Source of the DNA: JAAYCI01 sp964370445
GTDB taxonomy: Bacteria; Bacillota; Clostridia; Oscillospirales; Ruminococcaceae
Assembly: GCA_964370445.1 (NCBI GenBank)
Contig: CAYJJK010000019.1
Span: forward strand, 1-32,455
Direction: 5' to 3'
Length of the DNA: 32,455 bases
In this document: piece after piece, positions 9,241 through 17,295 of the stretch
How positions within the stretch are numbered: position 1 is the stretch's first letter
How the letters are laid out: every line of letters starts with the position of its first letter
Translations under genes and position numbers: made by a program
Notes under the pieces: generated by a model
The model's database searches: none
Seen by the model: the letters and a program-made list of their open reading frames with translations, nothing else
What the model was told of the DNA's origin: nothing

Positions 9241-10116
9241 ATGGCGGGCAAAAAAGGTGGCCTTGGAAGAGGGCTTGATAGTCTTTTTGCAGATACCGGA
9301 GGCGGAATGGCCTCTAGCGAAAGTGACCAGCAGATGCTTTCGTTAAGAGATATCGAACCAGATAAAGAGCAGCCAAGAAAAACATTTGAGCCACAAGCGC
9401 TGGGGGAGCTTTCTAAAAGTATTCAAGAGCACGGCTTGTTGCAGCCCATAGTGGTGCGGCCAAACCATGCCGGTGGCTATAAGATAGTGGCTGGGGAAAG
9501 ACGCTGGCGTGCAGCACGGCAAGCTGGTTTACGAGAAGTGCCGGTGATAGTGCGTGAAATTAGTGATGAAGAGGCCATAGAATTGGCTTTGATTGAGAAC
9601 CTGCAAAGGGAAGATTTGGACCCGGTGGAGGAAGCGCTTGGGTATCGTCAATTGATGGAGCGTTGCCAGCTGACACAGGAGCAAGCTGCAGAACGTCTTG
9701 CAAGAAGCCGAAGTGCGGTGGCAAATAGTTTGCGTATTTTAAATTTACCGGATAAGCTTTTAGATATGATAAAGAGCGGTGAGTTAAGTGCAGGACATGC
9801 AAAAGCCATCTTATCAATTCCGGATGATGCACGAAAGGTGCAGGCAGCTGAGGCTATTTTAGAGGAAAAATTGAACGTGCGCCAAGCTGAGGCACTGGCA
9901 AAGAGATTACAAAAAGAAGAAAAACCCAAACGCAAAGAAAGCCCACGGCCCAGCATTGCAGCAGAGGTTGAAATTGCCTTAAGAGAAAGTCTTGGCACGG
10001 ATGTGCGCGTGGAGTATAAAGCGGGGCGCGGGCGTTTGCTGGTAGACTTTTATTCAGAAGAACAACTACGAGCGTTTGCAAATTTATTAGACGGATACCA
10101 GAAAAATGAGGGATAG
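9241..10116 (+). CDS. parB: ParB/Spo0J chromosome-partitioning protein
   Basis: ParB binds parS, spreads as a CTP-dependent clamp and recruits SMC. I chose ATG 9241 because AAGGAG ends 6 nt before it; the in-frame ATG at 9226 would place that site inside the gene. At 291 aa it has the KKGGLGRGLDSLF N-terminus that stimulates ParA, the GERRWRAARQAGL CTP-binding motif (85–97), ENLQREDL, a helix-turn-helix near 144–170, and a C-terminal dimerisation domain after a Lys-rich linker. Its targets are presumably the parS sites at 7893 and 8055. It ends in TAG, which shows that UAG is a genuine stop in this genome. serS begins 14 bp downstream. Confidence 0.96.
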   Translation: MAGKKGGLGRGLDSLFADTGGGMASSESDQQMLSLRDIEPDKEQPRKTFEPQALGELSKSIQEHGLLQPIVVRPNHAGGYKIVAGERRWRAARQAGLREVPVIVREISDEEAIELALIENLQREDLDPVEEALGYRQLMERCQLTQEQAAERLARSRSAVANSLRILNLPDKLLDMIKSGELSAGHAKAILSIPDDARKVQAAEAILEEKLNVRQAEALAKRLQKEEKPKRKESPRPSIAAEVEIALRESLGTDVRVEYKAGRGRLLVDFYSEEQLRAFANLLDGYQKNEG

Positions 10117-10130
10117 AGAAAGGATATAGT

Positions 10131-11417
10131 ATGCTGGATATTAAGCTGATACGTACACAGCCGCAAGAGATAAAAACCGCCTTTAAAAAAAGAGAGATGG
10201 ATTTAGATGCGGTGGTTGATCAAATTCTGCAAATGGATGAAGAGCGTCGTGCGCAGATTACAGAGCTAGACCAACTCAAAGCAAAACAAAATGCAACAAG
10301 CAAAAAAATTCCCCAAATGAAAAAAGCAGGGGAAGATACCACTGAAGTAATGGAAGAGATGAAACAATTATCGGAAGAAATTAAGATACAAAACCAGGCA
10401 TTAGCAACATTAGAAGCAAGGCAAAAGGACAGCCTCCTGTCTTTGCCTAACCTGCCGGATGCAGATATTGTTGCCGGTGGCAAAGAACAAAACCAAATTA
10501 TCCGCACCTATCTAGAGAAACCGCAATTCGATTTTGAAACAAAAAGCCATATGGAGTTAAGCGAATCTCTTGGCGTGGTGGATTATGAGCGGGGTGTAAA
10601 GCTGGCAGGAAGTGGCTCTTGGGTGTATCGTGATAAGGGCGCACGCCTAGAGTGGGCATTGCTTAATTTCTTTATTGCAGAGCATTTGGCTGACGGATAC
10701 GAATTTTTGTTGCCACCGCACATGTTGGTGCACGAGTGTGGCCTTGTGGCTGGGCAGTTTCCAAAATTTGAAGAAGATGTTTTTCAAATAGGAAACCCCA
10801 CCTCAGAAGACAAAAAGTTTATGTTGCCCACAGCGGAAACCGCCCTGGTGAATATGCATCGTGGAGAAATCTTAACCGAGGAAGAGCTTCCCAAAAAGTA
10901 TATTGCCTACACCCCGTGTTATCGCAGAGAGGCAGGCAGTTATCGCAGTGAAGAGCGAGGGATGATCCGTGGGCATCAGTTCAATAAGATAGAAATGCTA
11001 CAATTTACCACAGCCGAAAAATCTGATGAAGCTTTTGCAGAGCTTGTAGAAAAAGCAGAGCGGCTGGTGCAAAAATTGGGGTTACACCATCGCGTTTCAC
11101 AGCTTGCTGCAGGGGATGTATCCGCTTCTATGGCAAGAACGGTAGATGTAGAGGTATGGTTGCCCAGCATGGGTATTTACAAAGAGATTTGTTCTGCTTC
11201 CAATGCACGCGAATACCAAGCGCGACGTGGAAATATGAAATACCGTGATGCAGAAAAGAAGCTGCGCTTTATTCACACCTTAAATGCTTCGGGGCTTGCA
11301 ACAAGCCGGCTGTTTCCGGCCATTTTAGAACAATATCAAAATCAGGACGGGTCGGTAAGTATTCCGAAAGTGCTTTTGCCATTTACCGGGTTTGAAAAAA
11401 TTGAGTGCACAAAATAA
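10131..11417 (+). CDS. serS: Seryl-tRNA synthetase
   Basis: SerRS charges tRNA-Ser (and tRNA-Sec) with serine. The 428-aa protein begins MLDIKLIRTQPQEIK and has the N-terminal antiparallel coiled-coil tRNA-binding arm (about residues 28–105). The class II core follows: motif 2 around YRREAGSYRSEERGMIRGHQ, and motif 3 around NASGLATSRLFPAILEQYQ. The serine-site EICSASNAREYQARR is present. It starts 14 bp after parB with AAAGGA upstream, so it is probably in the parAB transcript. Linkage of parB to serS is common in Clostridia. No clear terminator follows before the tRNA promoter. Confidence 0.97.
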   Translation: MLDIKLIRTQPQEIKTAFKKREMDLDAVVDQILQMDEERRAQITELDQLKAKQNATSKKIPQMKKAGEDTTEVMEEMKQLSEEIKIQNQALATLEARQKDSLLSLPNLPDADIVAGGKEQNQIIRTYLEKPQFDFETKSHMELSESLGVVDYERGVKLAGSGSWVYRDKGARLEWALLNFFIAEHLADGYEFLLPPHMLVHECGLVAGQFPKFEEDVFQIGNPTSEDKKFMLPTAETALVNMHRGEILTEEELPKKYIAYTPCYRREAGSYRSEERGMIRGHQFNKIEMLQFTTAEKSDEAFAELVEKAERLVQKLGLHHRVSQLAAGDVSASMARTVDVEVWLPSMGIYKEICSASNAREYQARRGNMKYRDAEKKLRFIHTLNASGLATSRLFPAILEQYQNQDGSVSIPKVLLPFTGFEKIECTK

Positions 11418-11472
11418 AGATAGGCGTATTTTGTGCATAAATTAAAAAAAGAAAAAAATAATTAAAAATATC

Positions 11473-11501
11473 TTGACAAACCAGGATGGTCTCGCTATAA
11501 T
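11473..11501 (+). promoter_or_regulatory. Perfect-consensus sigma-A promoter for the tRNA-Met/tRNA-Glu unit
   Basis: TTGACA at 11473–11478 and TATAAT at 11496–11501 are separated by exactly 17 bp, a full consensus match typical of stable RNA promoters. Transcription would begin near 11508, about 60 nt before tRNA-Met. Confidence 0.9.
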
Positions 11502-11567
11502 ATTCTATACGGGGCAAAAAGTCATCCGAGCCATATGGACACGATGTGAGCGCGCCGTAAAAGTTAT

Positions 11568-11644
11568 GGCGGTATAGCTCAGGTGGCTAGAGCATTCGGT
11601 TCATACCCGAAGTGTCACTGGTTCAAATCCAGTTACCGCTACCA
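11568..11644 (+). tRNA. tRNA-Met (CAU), elongator type
   Basis: A 77-nt cloverleaf including an encoded CCA. The acceptor stem GGCGGTA pairs with TACCGCT, the T-loop reads GGTTCAAATCC, and the anticodon CAT is at 11602–11604. The first base is G rather than the unpaired C of initiator tRNA, so this is elongator tRNA-Met. A lysidine-modified tRNA-Ile is less likely from the acceptor sequence. Confidence 0.93.
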
Positions 11645-11758
11645 GTGTACAGATTTATCTGAGGAGGTAGGGTGCCGATTGCCAATAGGACACGGCGGAA
11701 AGGCTTTGCGGCCGAGAGGTAAGTTCTGTACAAGACGGGGCGATTTATCGCTCCTTTG
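11645..11758 (+). ncRNA. Unexplained structured spacer RNA between tRNA-Met and tRNA-Glu
   Basis: This GC-rich 114-nt spacer is enclosed by a long-range stem, TGTACAGA (11646–11653) with TCTGTACA (11725–11732). Inside are smaller helices such as GCCG/CGGC (11674–11677 with 11693–11696) and GGC/GCC near 11702–11713. A second hairpin (GGGGCGAT with ATCGCTCC, 11737–11754) lies just before tRNA-Glu. It is transcribed from the promoter at 11473. It does not match a T-box, SRP RNA or riboswitch motif that I know. It may be a small RNA released by tRNA processing, or only a processing spacer. Confidence 0.4.
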
Positions 11759-11760
11759 AT

Positions 11761-11835
11761 GGCCCGATGGTCAAGAGGTTAAGACACCACCCTTTCACGG
11801 TGGAATCCCGGGTTCGATTCCCGGTCGGGTCACCA
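11761..11835 (+). tRNA. tRNA-Glu (UUC)
   Basis: A 75-nt cloverleaf with encoded CCA. The acceptor GGCCCGA pairs with TCGGGTC through one G·U pair. The anticodon stem CCACC/GGTGG holds the loop CTTTCAC, giving anticodon TTC at 11794–11796. The T-arm is CCGGGTTCGATTCCCGG. Confidence 0.95.
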
Positions 11836-11876
11836 AATCGCTGTAAGCTAGAAATAGCTTGCAGCGATTCCTTTTT
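11836..11876 (+). terminator. Intrinsic terminator of the tRNA unit
   Basis: A 15-bp stem (11836–11850 with 11855–11869, one G·U) is closed by a GAAA tetraloop and followed by CCTTTTT. It starts on the base after the tRNA-Glu CCA. Confidence 0.92.
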
Positions 11877-11900
11877 ATAGCATACAATCAATTTCAGTTT

Positions 11901-11934
11901 AAAAAGCTACCCTGTATGTACAAGGTAGCTTTTT
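11901..11934. terminator. Second, bidirectional terminator
   Basis: AAAAAGCTACC (11901–11911) pairs with GGTAGCTTTTT (11924–11934), and the loop has further pairing potential. The A-run and T-run make it functional on both strands. It can back up the tRNA terminator and also end the opposing HAD phosphatase transcript beyond the inserted MITE. Confidence 0.82.
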
Positions 11935-11966
11935 AGTTATTTAGAGGCAAAATTTATACAGCCCTA

Positions 11967-12128
11967 GGTAGCGTCGACAATAGTGTTCAGTCGGCCTATT
12001 TTGGCATTTTTCCCGCCTAATTTAGACTAAAAATCTTGAATTCCATATAGGAGTCCTGCGATTTTTAGACCAAATTGAACAAAAAAATGGCTCAAAATAT
12101 GCCGGGTTCAACTATTGTCGGCACCACC
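11967..12128. mobile_element. 162-bp MITE with TA target-site duplication (Tc1/mariner–IS630 type)
   Basis: The element is one long imperfect inverted repeat. Its left end GGTAGCGTCGACAATAGT and the reverse complement of its right end, GGTGGTGCCGACAATAGT, align and continue to match for about 70 bp inward (for example TATTTTG and CTAAAAATC on both arms). It is flanked by TA on both sides (11965–11966 and 12129–12130), within a CTAG context: C-TA-element-TA-G. TA duplication is the hallmark of the Tc1/mariner–IS630 superfamily. It encodes no protein, so it would need a transposase in trans. Its right end supplies the last codons and the TAG stop of the HAD gene. Confidence 0.8.
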
Positions 12129-12780
12129 TAGAATTATTTGCAATTTTTAAAATCTCATCTGCCGAATTTACAAAATAGTTTGGTTCATCTGCCTGCAATT
12201 CATCTTGATTACGAAACCCCCAAAGAACGGCACAGCTATCTAGTTTTGCCGCCTTAGCCGTAAGTATATCCACGCTACTGTCTCCACAAAATAGGGCAGA
12301 GGAAGGCGCTGTAGAAAATTGTTCTAAAAGTGATAGCAAGGAGCCAGGGTCCGGTTTTGGGCGATATGGTTCACGCAGGCCAACAACGGCATCAAAAATA
12401 GAACCAAAATAATGAGAAACTAAATTTTGAGTGTGTGAGTGGTTTTTGTTGCTTAAAACAGCAAGTGAATGCCCTTGCTCTTTTAAATTTTGCAATAAAT
12501 CACAAATACCGGGATAAGGGGCAGTTTGATCTGTAGCATGTGAGCTATAATAGGCAACAAATAAGTTATAGGCCTTTTGTAAACTGTTTTTATCTTGTTT
12601 ATCTGCGGGCATCATTTTAGATACCAATGATGAAATACCATTGCCAACCATAAGCCGATAGTCCTGTGGTTTATGAACAGGATAGCCCAAAGTGCGAAGT
12701 GCATAGTTGCCGGCCGAGGCTAAATCATCTAATGTGTTTATTAGTGTGCCGTCTAAATCAAAAACCAATGTTGAGTACAT
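12112..12780 (-). CDS. HAD-IA family hydrolase, phosphoglycolate phosphatase-like
   Basis: A 222-aa HAD-superfamily phosphatase resembling Gph/PpaX-type enzymes. Motif I is DLDGTLINT near the N-terminus, motif II VLSNKN, motif III lies around KPDP, and motif IV is CGDSSVDILTA. A helical cap lies between motifs I and II. I chose ATG 12780, with GAGG 9 nt upstream, over an upstream in-frame start that adds 12 hydrophobic residues. The gene's 3' end runs into the MITE: the last four codons (WCRQ) and the TAG stop come from the element. Without the insertion it would read NNSRAV and stop at TAA, so the enzyme is probably still functional. The substrate is uncertain. Confidence 0.88.
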   Translation of the reverse strand: MYSTLVFDLDGTLINTLDDLASAGNYALRTLGYPVHKPQDYRLMVGNGISSLVSKMMPADKQDKNSLQKAYNLFVAYYSSHATDQTAPYPGICDLLQNLKEQGHSLAVLSNKNHSHTQNLVSHYFGSIFDAVVGLREPYRPKPDPGSLLSLLEQFSTAPSSALFCGDSSVDILTAKAAKLDSCAVLWGFRNQDELQADEPNYFVNSADEILKIANNSRWCRQ

Positions 12781-13087
12781 GAAAATTATCCTCAAAAAAA
12801 TAAAATAATAAAACAATAAAAAATAAAATGTTGAAAAAGTTATAAAAAATACAAATCAAACAAATTAAAACATACCATATGATAAAGAGTGTGTTACAAA
12901 TGAAATGAATAGCATACAAGGCAAATAATAAATAGAAAATAAAACAATAAAACAGAAAAATTTGGATAAAATAAGGATAAAAAGGGTGAAAAAACAAAAT
13001 AATAAATATTTAAATGAAAATTTATGTTAATAATGCAATAATAAAAAATATAACCCAGATATATCCGGATTATATTTTAAATATATT
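12781..13087. other. AT-rich intergenic stretch, no gene seen
   Basis: About 300 bp, strongly A-rich on the plus strand, with near-repeats of AATAAAACAATAAAA around 12810 and 12945. No open frame has a ribosome binding site and I see no clear terminator. It should hold the HAD gene promoter (minus strand), but no convincing pair of boxes stands out. Confidence 0.5.
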
Positions 13088-14560
13088 TTAACCGATTACT
13101 TGTAGGCTTTGATAAAGAAAATGAGAACTGCCAAATAAGGTGTAGCGTGCTACGCTAAAGCGGTCATCATACTCCACATAAGATTGGCACAAAAACTCTT
13201 CGTCACTTTCTTGAAAGGCAAGTTCATTCAGTTTATCACTGGTATGTTTTGCAGCATCCAAAGTTTGGTATCGGTCTAATACCATACAAGCCAAAGGACC
13301 ATAAGAGCAATCATGAACTTCTGCTACAAATTTATTTACACGATGACCCACTTCACTAAGACCCTTGTAGCTTGCATCCTCTTCGGTTACATTTGCAGAA
13401 GTGTTTGTTTTTGGAAAAGAATGATCGTTTTCAGCTTTTTTCGTGCTAGGGACATCATTTTCCGGTTTTTGATCTGTGGTCGAGGTGTTACTGTTATTGG
13501 AGGTAGAAATTTCGGGAGAAGGAGGGGCTACAAAAGGTGGTATTACTTGACCATATAAAAAGGGATAAAATGTAGGTGCATTTGGATAACCGGAATAGGG
13601 TAAAGGCGCAGTTGGTAAAGGATAATTGGCCGATGGAACTACAGTGCCATAACTGCCAAAGCCAGAGTAGGTTGCCGCTGGGAAAGAAGTGGGCAAAGGT
13701 GCAGAATAATCTGAAGAAAATTCCTTAGTAAGATGAGATGGCTGTGCGGGTTGCACAGGTTGCATGGGTTGTGCAGGTGGCATGGGTTGTGCGGGTTGTG
13801 CAGGTTGTGCAGGTTGTGCGGGTTGTGCAGGTGGCATGGGTTGTGCAGGTTGTGCAGGTTGTGCAGGTTGCACGATGGGAACTTCTGGTTCTGTCGAAAA
13901 AACCTTAGGTATCAAAGGTTTTTCTGGAGAAACAGGGGGAGCAGCTGGGGGAGCACCGCCAAAAGAATGTACCTGTGGTGGTGAAATTGGCTTTGGTGCT
14001 GCTTGTTGTATAGGCCGAGTTGGTGGTGAAATCTCGGGTTCTCTTTCAGGGGGAAGTGGAGAAGGTGGGGCATAGTGTTCTGCCTGCATGTTGTGCAAGG
14101 GCGGCGTGTGCTCATACGGAGAAAGTGAAGCAGACTCTATGTCGTTTGGCGATGTAAAAACGTCAACTTCTAACGAGGGGTCCGCAGTGGGGGCCGTAAG
14201 CGAAGATGGCCGGGGAAGTGGTGCCGGTGCCACATAAGGCTGCTGAAAGGTGGGGGATGCTGCCTGTTCATTTTGTTCTTCAGCCTGATAAGGGGCTACA
14301 GCCACTGCATCCGGATCTTTTGCAGTAGAAAGAAGAGAGCCCTGTACCTCTGGGGCGCTCTCTGTTATAATATCGTTTTCAGTGGCAGAAAAATCATCTG
14401 CACCTGTTAATAGCCGCTGCACCTCACTCTCAGGAAAGCGCCACTGCCCACCAATTTTTCTGCCAACTAAACGGCCGCTTTTCAAGTAATTACGAATGGT
14501 GCGCCCTGTTACCGAAGCAAGGTCTGCCACTTCTTCCACAGTATACAATTTTTCAATCAT
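13088..14560 (-). CDS. Excisionase/MerR-type helix-turn-helix protein with proline-rich QPA-repeat linker
   Basis: A 490-aa protein starting at ATG 14560; AGAGGTG lies upstream, and the GTG three codons earlier overlaps it. Residues 1–51 form an excisionase-family helix-turn-helix (KLYTVEEVADLASVTGRTIR, then GGQWRFPESEV). The central ~330 residues are Pro/Ala/Gln/Ser-rich, with a low-complexity tract of repeated QPA and QPMPPA units (DNA about 13738–13872). The last ~95 residues form a compact acidic/aromatic domain containing CSYGPLACMVLDRY that I do not recognise. It is probably a DNA-binding regulator with a ligand- or partner-binding C-terminus on a flexible linker. It is next to trmB but apparently separate. 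Function unknown. Confidence 0.8.
   Translation of the reverse strand: MIEKLYTVEEVADLASVTGRTIRNYLKSGRLVGRKIGGQWRFPESEVQRLLTGADDFSATENDIITESAPEVQGSLLSTAKDPDAVAVAPYQAEEQNEQAASPTFQQPYVAPAPLPRPSSLTAPTADPSLEVDVFTSPNDIESASLSPYEHTPPLHNMQAEHYAPPSPLPPEREPEISPPTRPIQQAAPKPISPPQVHSFGGAPPAAPPVSPEKPLIPKVFSTEPEVPIVQPAQPAQPAQPMPPAQPAQPAQPAQPAQPMPPAQPMQPVQPAQPSHLTKEFSSDYSAPLPTSFPAATYSGFGSYGTVVPSANYPLPTAPLPYSGYPNAPTFYPFLYGQVIPPFVAPPSPEISTSNNSNTSTTDQKPENDVPSTKKAENDHSFPKTNTSANVTEEDASYKGLSEVGHRVNKFVAEVHDCSYGPLACMVLDRYQTLDAAKHTSDKLNELAFQESDEEFLCQSYVEYDDRFSVARYTLFGSSHFLYQSLQVIG
13738..13872. repeat. Tandem short repeat encoding QPA / QPMPPA units
   Basis: Nine-base units of the type GGTTGTGCA (plus strand), interspersed with GGTGGCATG, repeat about fifteen times inside the helix-turn-helix gene. 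In-frame copy-number change here would alter linker length without breaking the frame. Confidence 0.85.
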
Positions 14561-14669
14561 GCAGAACACCTCTTTCCTGTTGCTTGGCAGATGTATGTAA
14601 TTACATTATAATGTCAACTTTTTACCAGTCAAGGGAAATTTGGATATTTGCATTATTTTTCATGAAATT

Positions 14670-15374
14670 TCATATATCTTTACATCGGCGCAAATGGTCT
14701 TCATCTAGGCTTGCTTTTTGCATACGCAAAATACATGCTTTGATGGGAACCCCTTTTTCAGAAAACATTTGTTCGTGTTCGGTGCGGATATTCCAAGAGG
14801 GCTCCTCCTTGTGTAAATCGCGGCTTTGCCAAACCACTTCAAAGGCACAAAGAGAAAAATAACGCAAGCTGTCCTCAAACAAAAGGCTGTCGTCAGTTTT
14901 AAAATGTAGCTCGGCCTCGGGATGCAAAAAATTTCGGTATTGTATCAGCTGGCGTGGATGGGTGAGACGATGTTTTGCATGCCCGCTTTTATACCAAGGG
15001 TTACAAAAGTTAATATATAAACGGCGAACATCATCTTCGGAACTAAAAATATTTTGTATGTGTTCAATGTTATAAGTAGAAATCATAAGGTTGTTTTGCG
15101 CTTGATTGGCCTGATGAAAAATGTGCTCAATATTTCGCTTTGCAACCACAAGCATTTCGCTTTTAATGTCTACACCCACATAATTAAAATCTGTTTCACG
15201 CAAAGCACGGTGTGCTAAAAAACTGCCTTTTCCACAGCCAAGTTCTATACGCAAGGGTAAATGTGTATTGGCAAAATTTTTTTGCCAACAGCCTTTTGTG
15301 TTTTGCGGGTTGTTAACATGATGTGGCCATGCGGCCAGCTCAGGGCGTGCATATGGTTTGTGTCGAATTCGCAT
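14670..15374 (-). CDS. trmB: tRNA (guanine(46)-N(7))-methyltransferase TrmB
   Basis: TrmB methylates N7 of G46 in the variable loop of tRNAs with S-adenosylmethionine. The 234-aa protein shows the SAM loop IELGCGKGSFL, the acidic loop YVGVDIKSEML, and the family signature FCNPWYKSGHAKHRLTHPR followed by LHFKTDD. The usual DPWPK reads NPWYK, a mild variation. N- and C-termini are of normal extent, and it ends in TGA. It lies upstream of the helix-turn-helix gene on the same strand, with a ~110-bp gap between them. Confidence 0.95.
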   Translation of the reverse strand: MRIRHKPYARPELAAWPHHVNNPQNTKGCWQKNFANTHLPLRIELGCGKGSFLAHRALRETDFNYVGVDIKSEMLVVAKRNIEHIFHQANQAQNNLMISTYNIEHIQNIFSSEDDVRRLYINFCNPWYKSGHAKHRLTHPRQLIQYRNFLHPEAELHFKTDDSLLFEDSLRYFSLCAFEVVWQSRDLHKEEPSWNIRTEHEQMFSEKGVPIKACILRMQKASLDEDHLRRCKDI

Positions 15375-15762
15375 AAATATAACTCTCCAAAATATAATGA
15401 ATATAAAATAAATTGTAAATACATTTTTAAGAATTTATTGCAATATTATAAAAACATATGTTTGGTTTGGCTACAGTACAAATTTAAACATACAAATGTA
15501 AAAAAACAAGAAAAGAATGATGGTGATATCAAAATAGAAAATACATAGTAAAATATAAAATAATCAAGTAAAAATTAGAAATAAAACATTTAGGCAAAAT
15601 TATAAAAAGCAATAAAACCGGCCCATAAATGGCTTAAAAAAATAAGAGGAAATTAAGTGCTGGTCTTCCATAAAAAAATCGAGTATACTGAAACAATGAA
15701 CAAAACGAAAAAATGTTAGTCAAATAAAGTGAGAAAAAAGATAGAGACCATAAGGAGCGAGA
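15375..15762. other. AT-rich intergenic region between trmB and the lipoprotein gene
   Basis: A 388-bp, AT-rich divergent region holding the 5' ends of trmB (minus) and the lipoprotein gene (plus). A possible -10 TATACT lies at 15684–15689, but its -35 region is weak. A plus-strand open frame running through 15548 has no ribosome binding site or recognisable protein. I see no RNA gene. Confidence 0.45.
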
Positions 15763-17295
15763 ATGAAAATCACGCAAAAAGCAGGGGTACTATGCATTTC
15801 TTTGGTGTTGCTATTCTCTGCCTGTAGAACAATTGAACCAATACCCAATACAGGTTTTCAGCAAAATAACATTTCGGCAGCAGACCAAAGCACTAGCAAT
15901 AACATAGCCGAACAAGAAATGGTGGAGGTAATGCTTCCAAGCAGCCATCAAAATTTGGGTCAACTTTTGCAAGAGATAGCAGATAGCCAAAACATTCATC
16001 TAGAAATTCGCCTAGCCGGCAACGAGCCACGCTATACATTAGAGCTGATGGAGGCCATGGAAAGCGACAACCAGCCGGACATATATTGGCTTGCGGGCGA
16101 GTTTAGCGCGCGTGTACTTGACGAAAGTTCATATTATCCGTTTAATTTTGCTGTTCCGGCTTCTGGCCTAATGCTAGAAAGCCTAGCATCTATGGTGCCA
16201 AATGATTTTCGTCTTTTGGATGAAGAGAAAATCTATGCATTTCCGGTGGGTGCCTATGCTCAGGGCACGCTGGTTAATTTGCCGTTGCTAGCGGCACTGC
16301 TGGGAACCGAGGATTTAGTGGCCTTGCAAAGAGATTTGATTTTATGCACCTATGAAGAATGGCAGGTGATGCAACAGGCGATCGCAGATTATTTGGTTAC
16401 GCCGGGGCGCTATCAATTCTCTTTAGGCACAGGGCTATACACCATGCCAAGCTATCGTCCACAACAGGCCGAGACCCTGCGCGGACTGTGGGCGCTTGCT
16501 ACAGTTGGTGAGACAGATTATGGAAAAAACAGCTTAGAAACATCATTTGCTGCAGCGTATATCGACCCTAGCGATTATTTGGATTCTGACCCGAGCATAC
16601 TAAATGAACTGATGCAACAACCATTGGAAGCGTTGTATGCAGAAATCGAGTTTGAAACACAGAATATGGTGGGCCATGATGGCTCTCTTAGCAGAGGGGA
16701 GGGGTTTTCGCTTGCCCGGGAAATTACCGCCGAAGAAGCACAGGAGTTTTTTGAAAACGGTTCGGCTTTATTTTGGAAAACAGACTCCCAAATGGCGATG
16801 CAGATAGAACGCGAAAACTCAGACCTTACCCAAAATTTGTTTCTCATTCCCACAAAAATGCCATTTTCAGATGCAAATATTGCCGCAGTAAATCAAATGT
16901 ATTGTTTAATTATAGACGGCTACCTTGCTGTGGCCGGCCCAGAAGAAGCAGGCGGCGCGGCTGGCCGCCTTTTAGCACAACTTTTTACCGAAGAAAGCAG
17001 CTTGCAAGCAATGCAAACAGAGCTTAATCTTTTGCCGTTTACCGAATTTTATCCGCAATCTAACGTGCTACGTGCCCTAGAAGAAAGTGTGGGTATTGGG
17101 GAGTATTATCTTATGCCCGTGCCCACGGCCTCTATGCTTAGCACACGGCAAAGCATGGGAGATTGGATCAACTTAAATTTGATGGATAGCAGCGAGTGGA
17201 CGGAGGAAGACAAAGAAGACTTCCTCACAGCGATGCAAGGCATGTGGGGAGAGCTGGAACTGGAAACACCAGAAGAAGATACAGCTATAGAATAA
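15763..17295 (+). CDS. Putative extracellular solute-binding-like lipoprotein (orphan)
   Basis: A 510-aa secreted lipoprotein: a basic start (MKITQK), a hydrophobic core and the lipobox LFSAC, giving lipidated Cys21. The mature part looks like a family 1-type solute-binding protein. It has an acidic segment before QPDIYWLAGEF (residues ~105–115), resembling the ligand-cleft hinge of sugar-binding proteins, then alpha/beta alternation to the end. AAGGAG stands 6 nt before the ATG. There is no permease or ATPase beside it, so it is either an orphan receptor for a transporter elsewhere or a surface protein. The match is by overall style rather than a diagnostic motif, so the ligand and even the family are tentative. 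Confidence 0.65.
   Translation: MKITQKAGVLCISLVLLFSACRTIEPIPNTGFQQNNISAADQSTSNNIAEQEMVEVMLPSSHQNLGQLLQEIADSQNIHLEIRLAGNEPRYTLELMEAMESDNQPDIYWLAGEFSARVLDESSYYPFNFAVPASGLMLESLASMVPNDFRLLDEEKIYAFPVGAYAQGTLVNLPLLAALLGTEDLVALQRDLILCTYEEWQVMQQAIADYLVTPGRYQFSLGTGLYTMPSYRPQQAETLRGLWALATVGETDYGKNSLETSFAAAYIDPSDYLDSDPSILNELMQQPLEALYAEIEFETQNMVGHDGSLSRGEGFSLAREITAEEAQEFFENGSALFWKTDSQMAMQIERENSDLTQNLFLIPTKMPFSDANIAAVNQMYCLIIDGYLAVAGPEEAGGAAGRLLAQLFTEESSLQAMQTELNLLPFTEFYPQSNVLRALEESVGIGEYYLMPVPTASMLSTRQSMGDWINLNLMDSSEWTEEDKEDFLTAMQGMWGELELETPEEDTAIE

Noticed and set aside
11568..11644. Initiator tRNA-Met or tRNA-Ile2 with CAU anticodon
   Set aside because: The G1 start and GGCGGTA acceptor fit elongator tRNA-Met; initiator tRNA would begin with an unpaired C.
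11645..11758. T-box, SRP RNA or known riboswitch
   Set aside because: No T-box AGGGTGG-type core, no SRP GGAAGGAAGCAGCC-type loop and no riboswitch consensus that I know; left as an unknown structured spacer.
12781..12997. 79-aa minus-strand Phe/Ile-rich frame upstream of the HAD gene
   Set aside because: It is a product of AT-rich composition, with no ribosome binding site and no recognisable pattern.
13738..13872. CRISPR-like array
   Set aside because: The repeat unit is 9 bp and in frame with a protein, without spacers. No cas genes are present.
13733..14075. Gly/Cys-rich plus-strand reading frames over the QPA repeat
   Set aside because: They are antisense shadows of the QPA-encoding repeat; they have no ribosome binding site or coherent protein.
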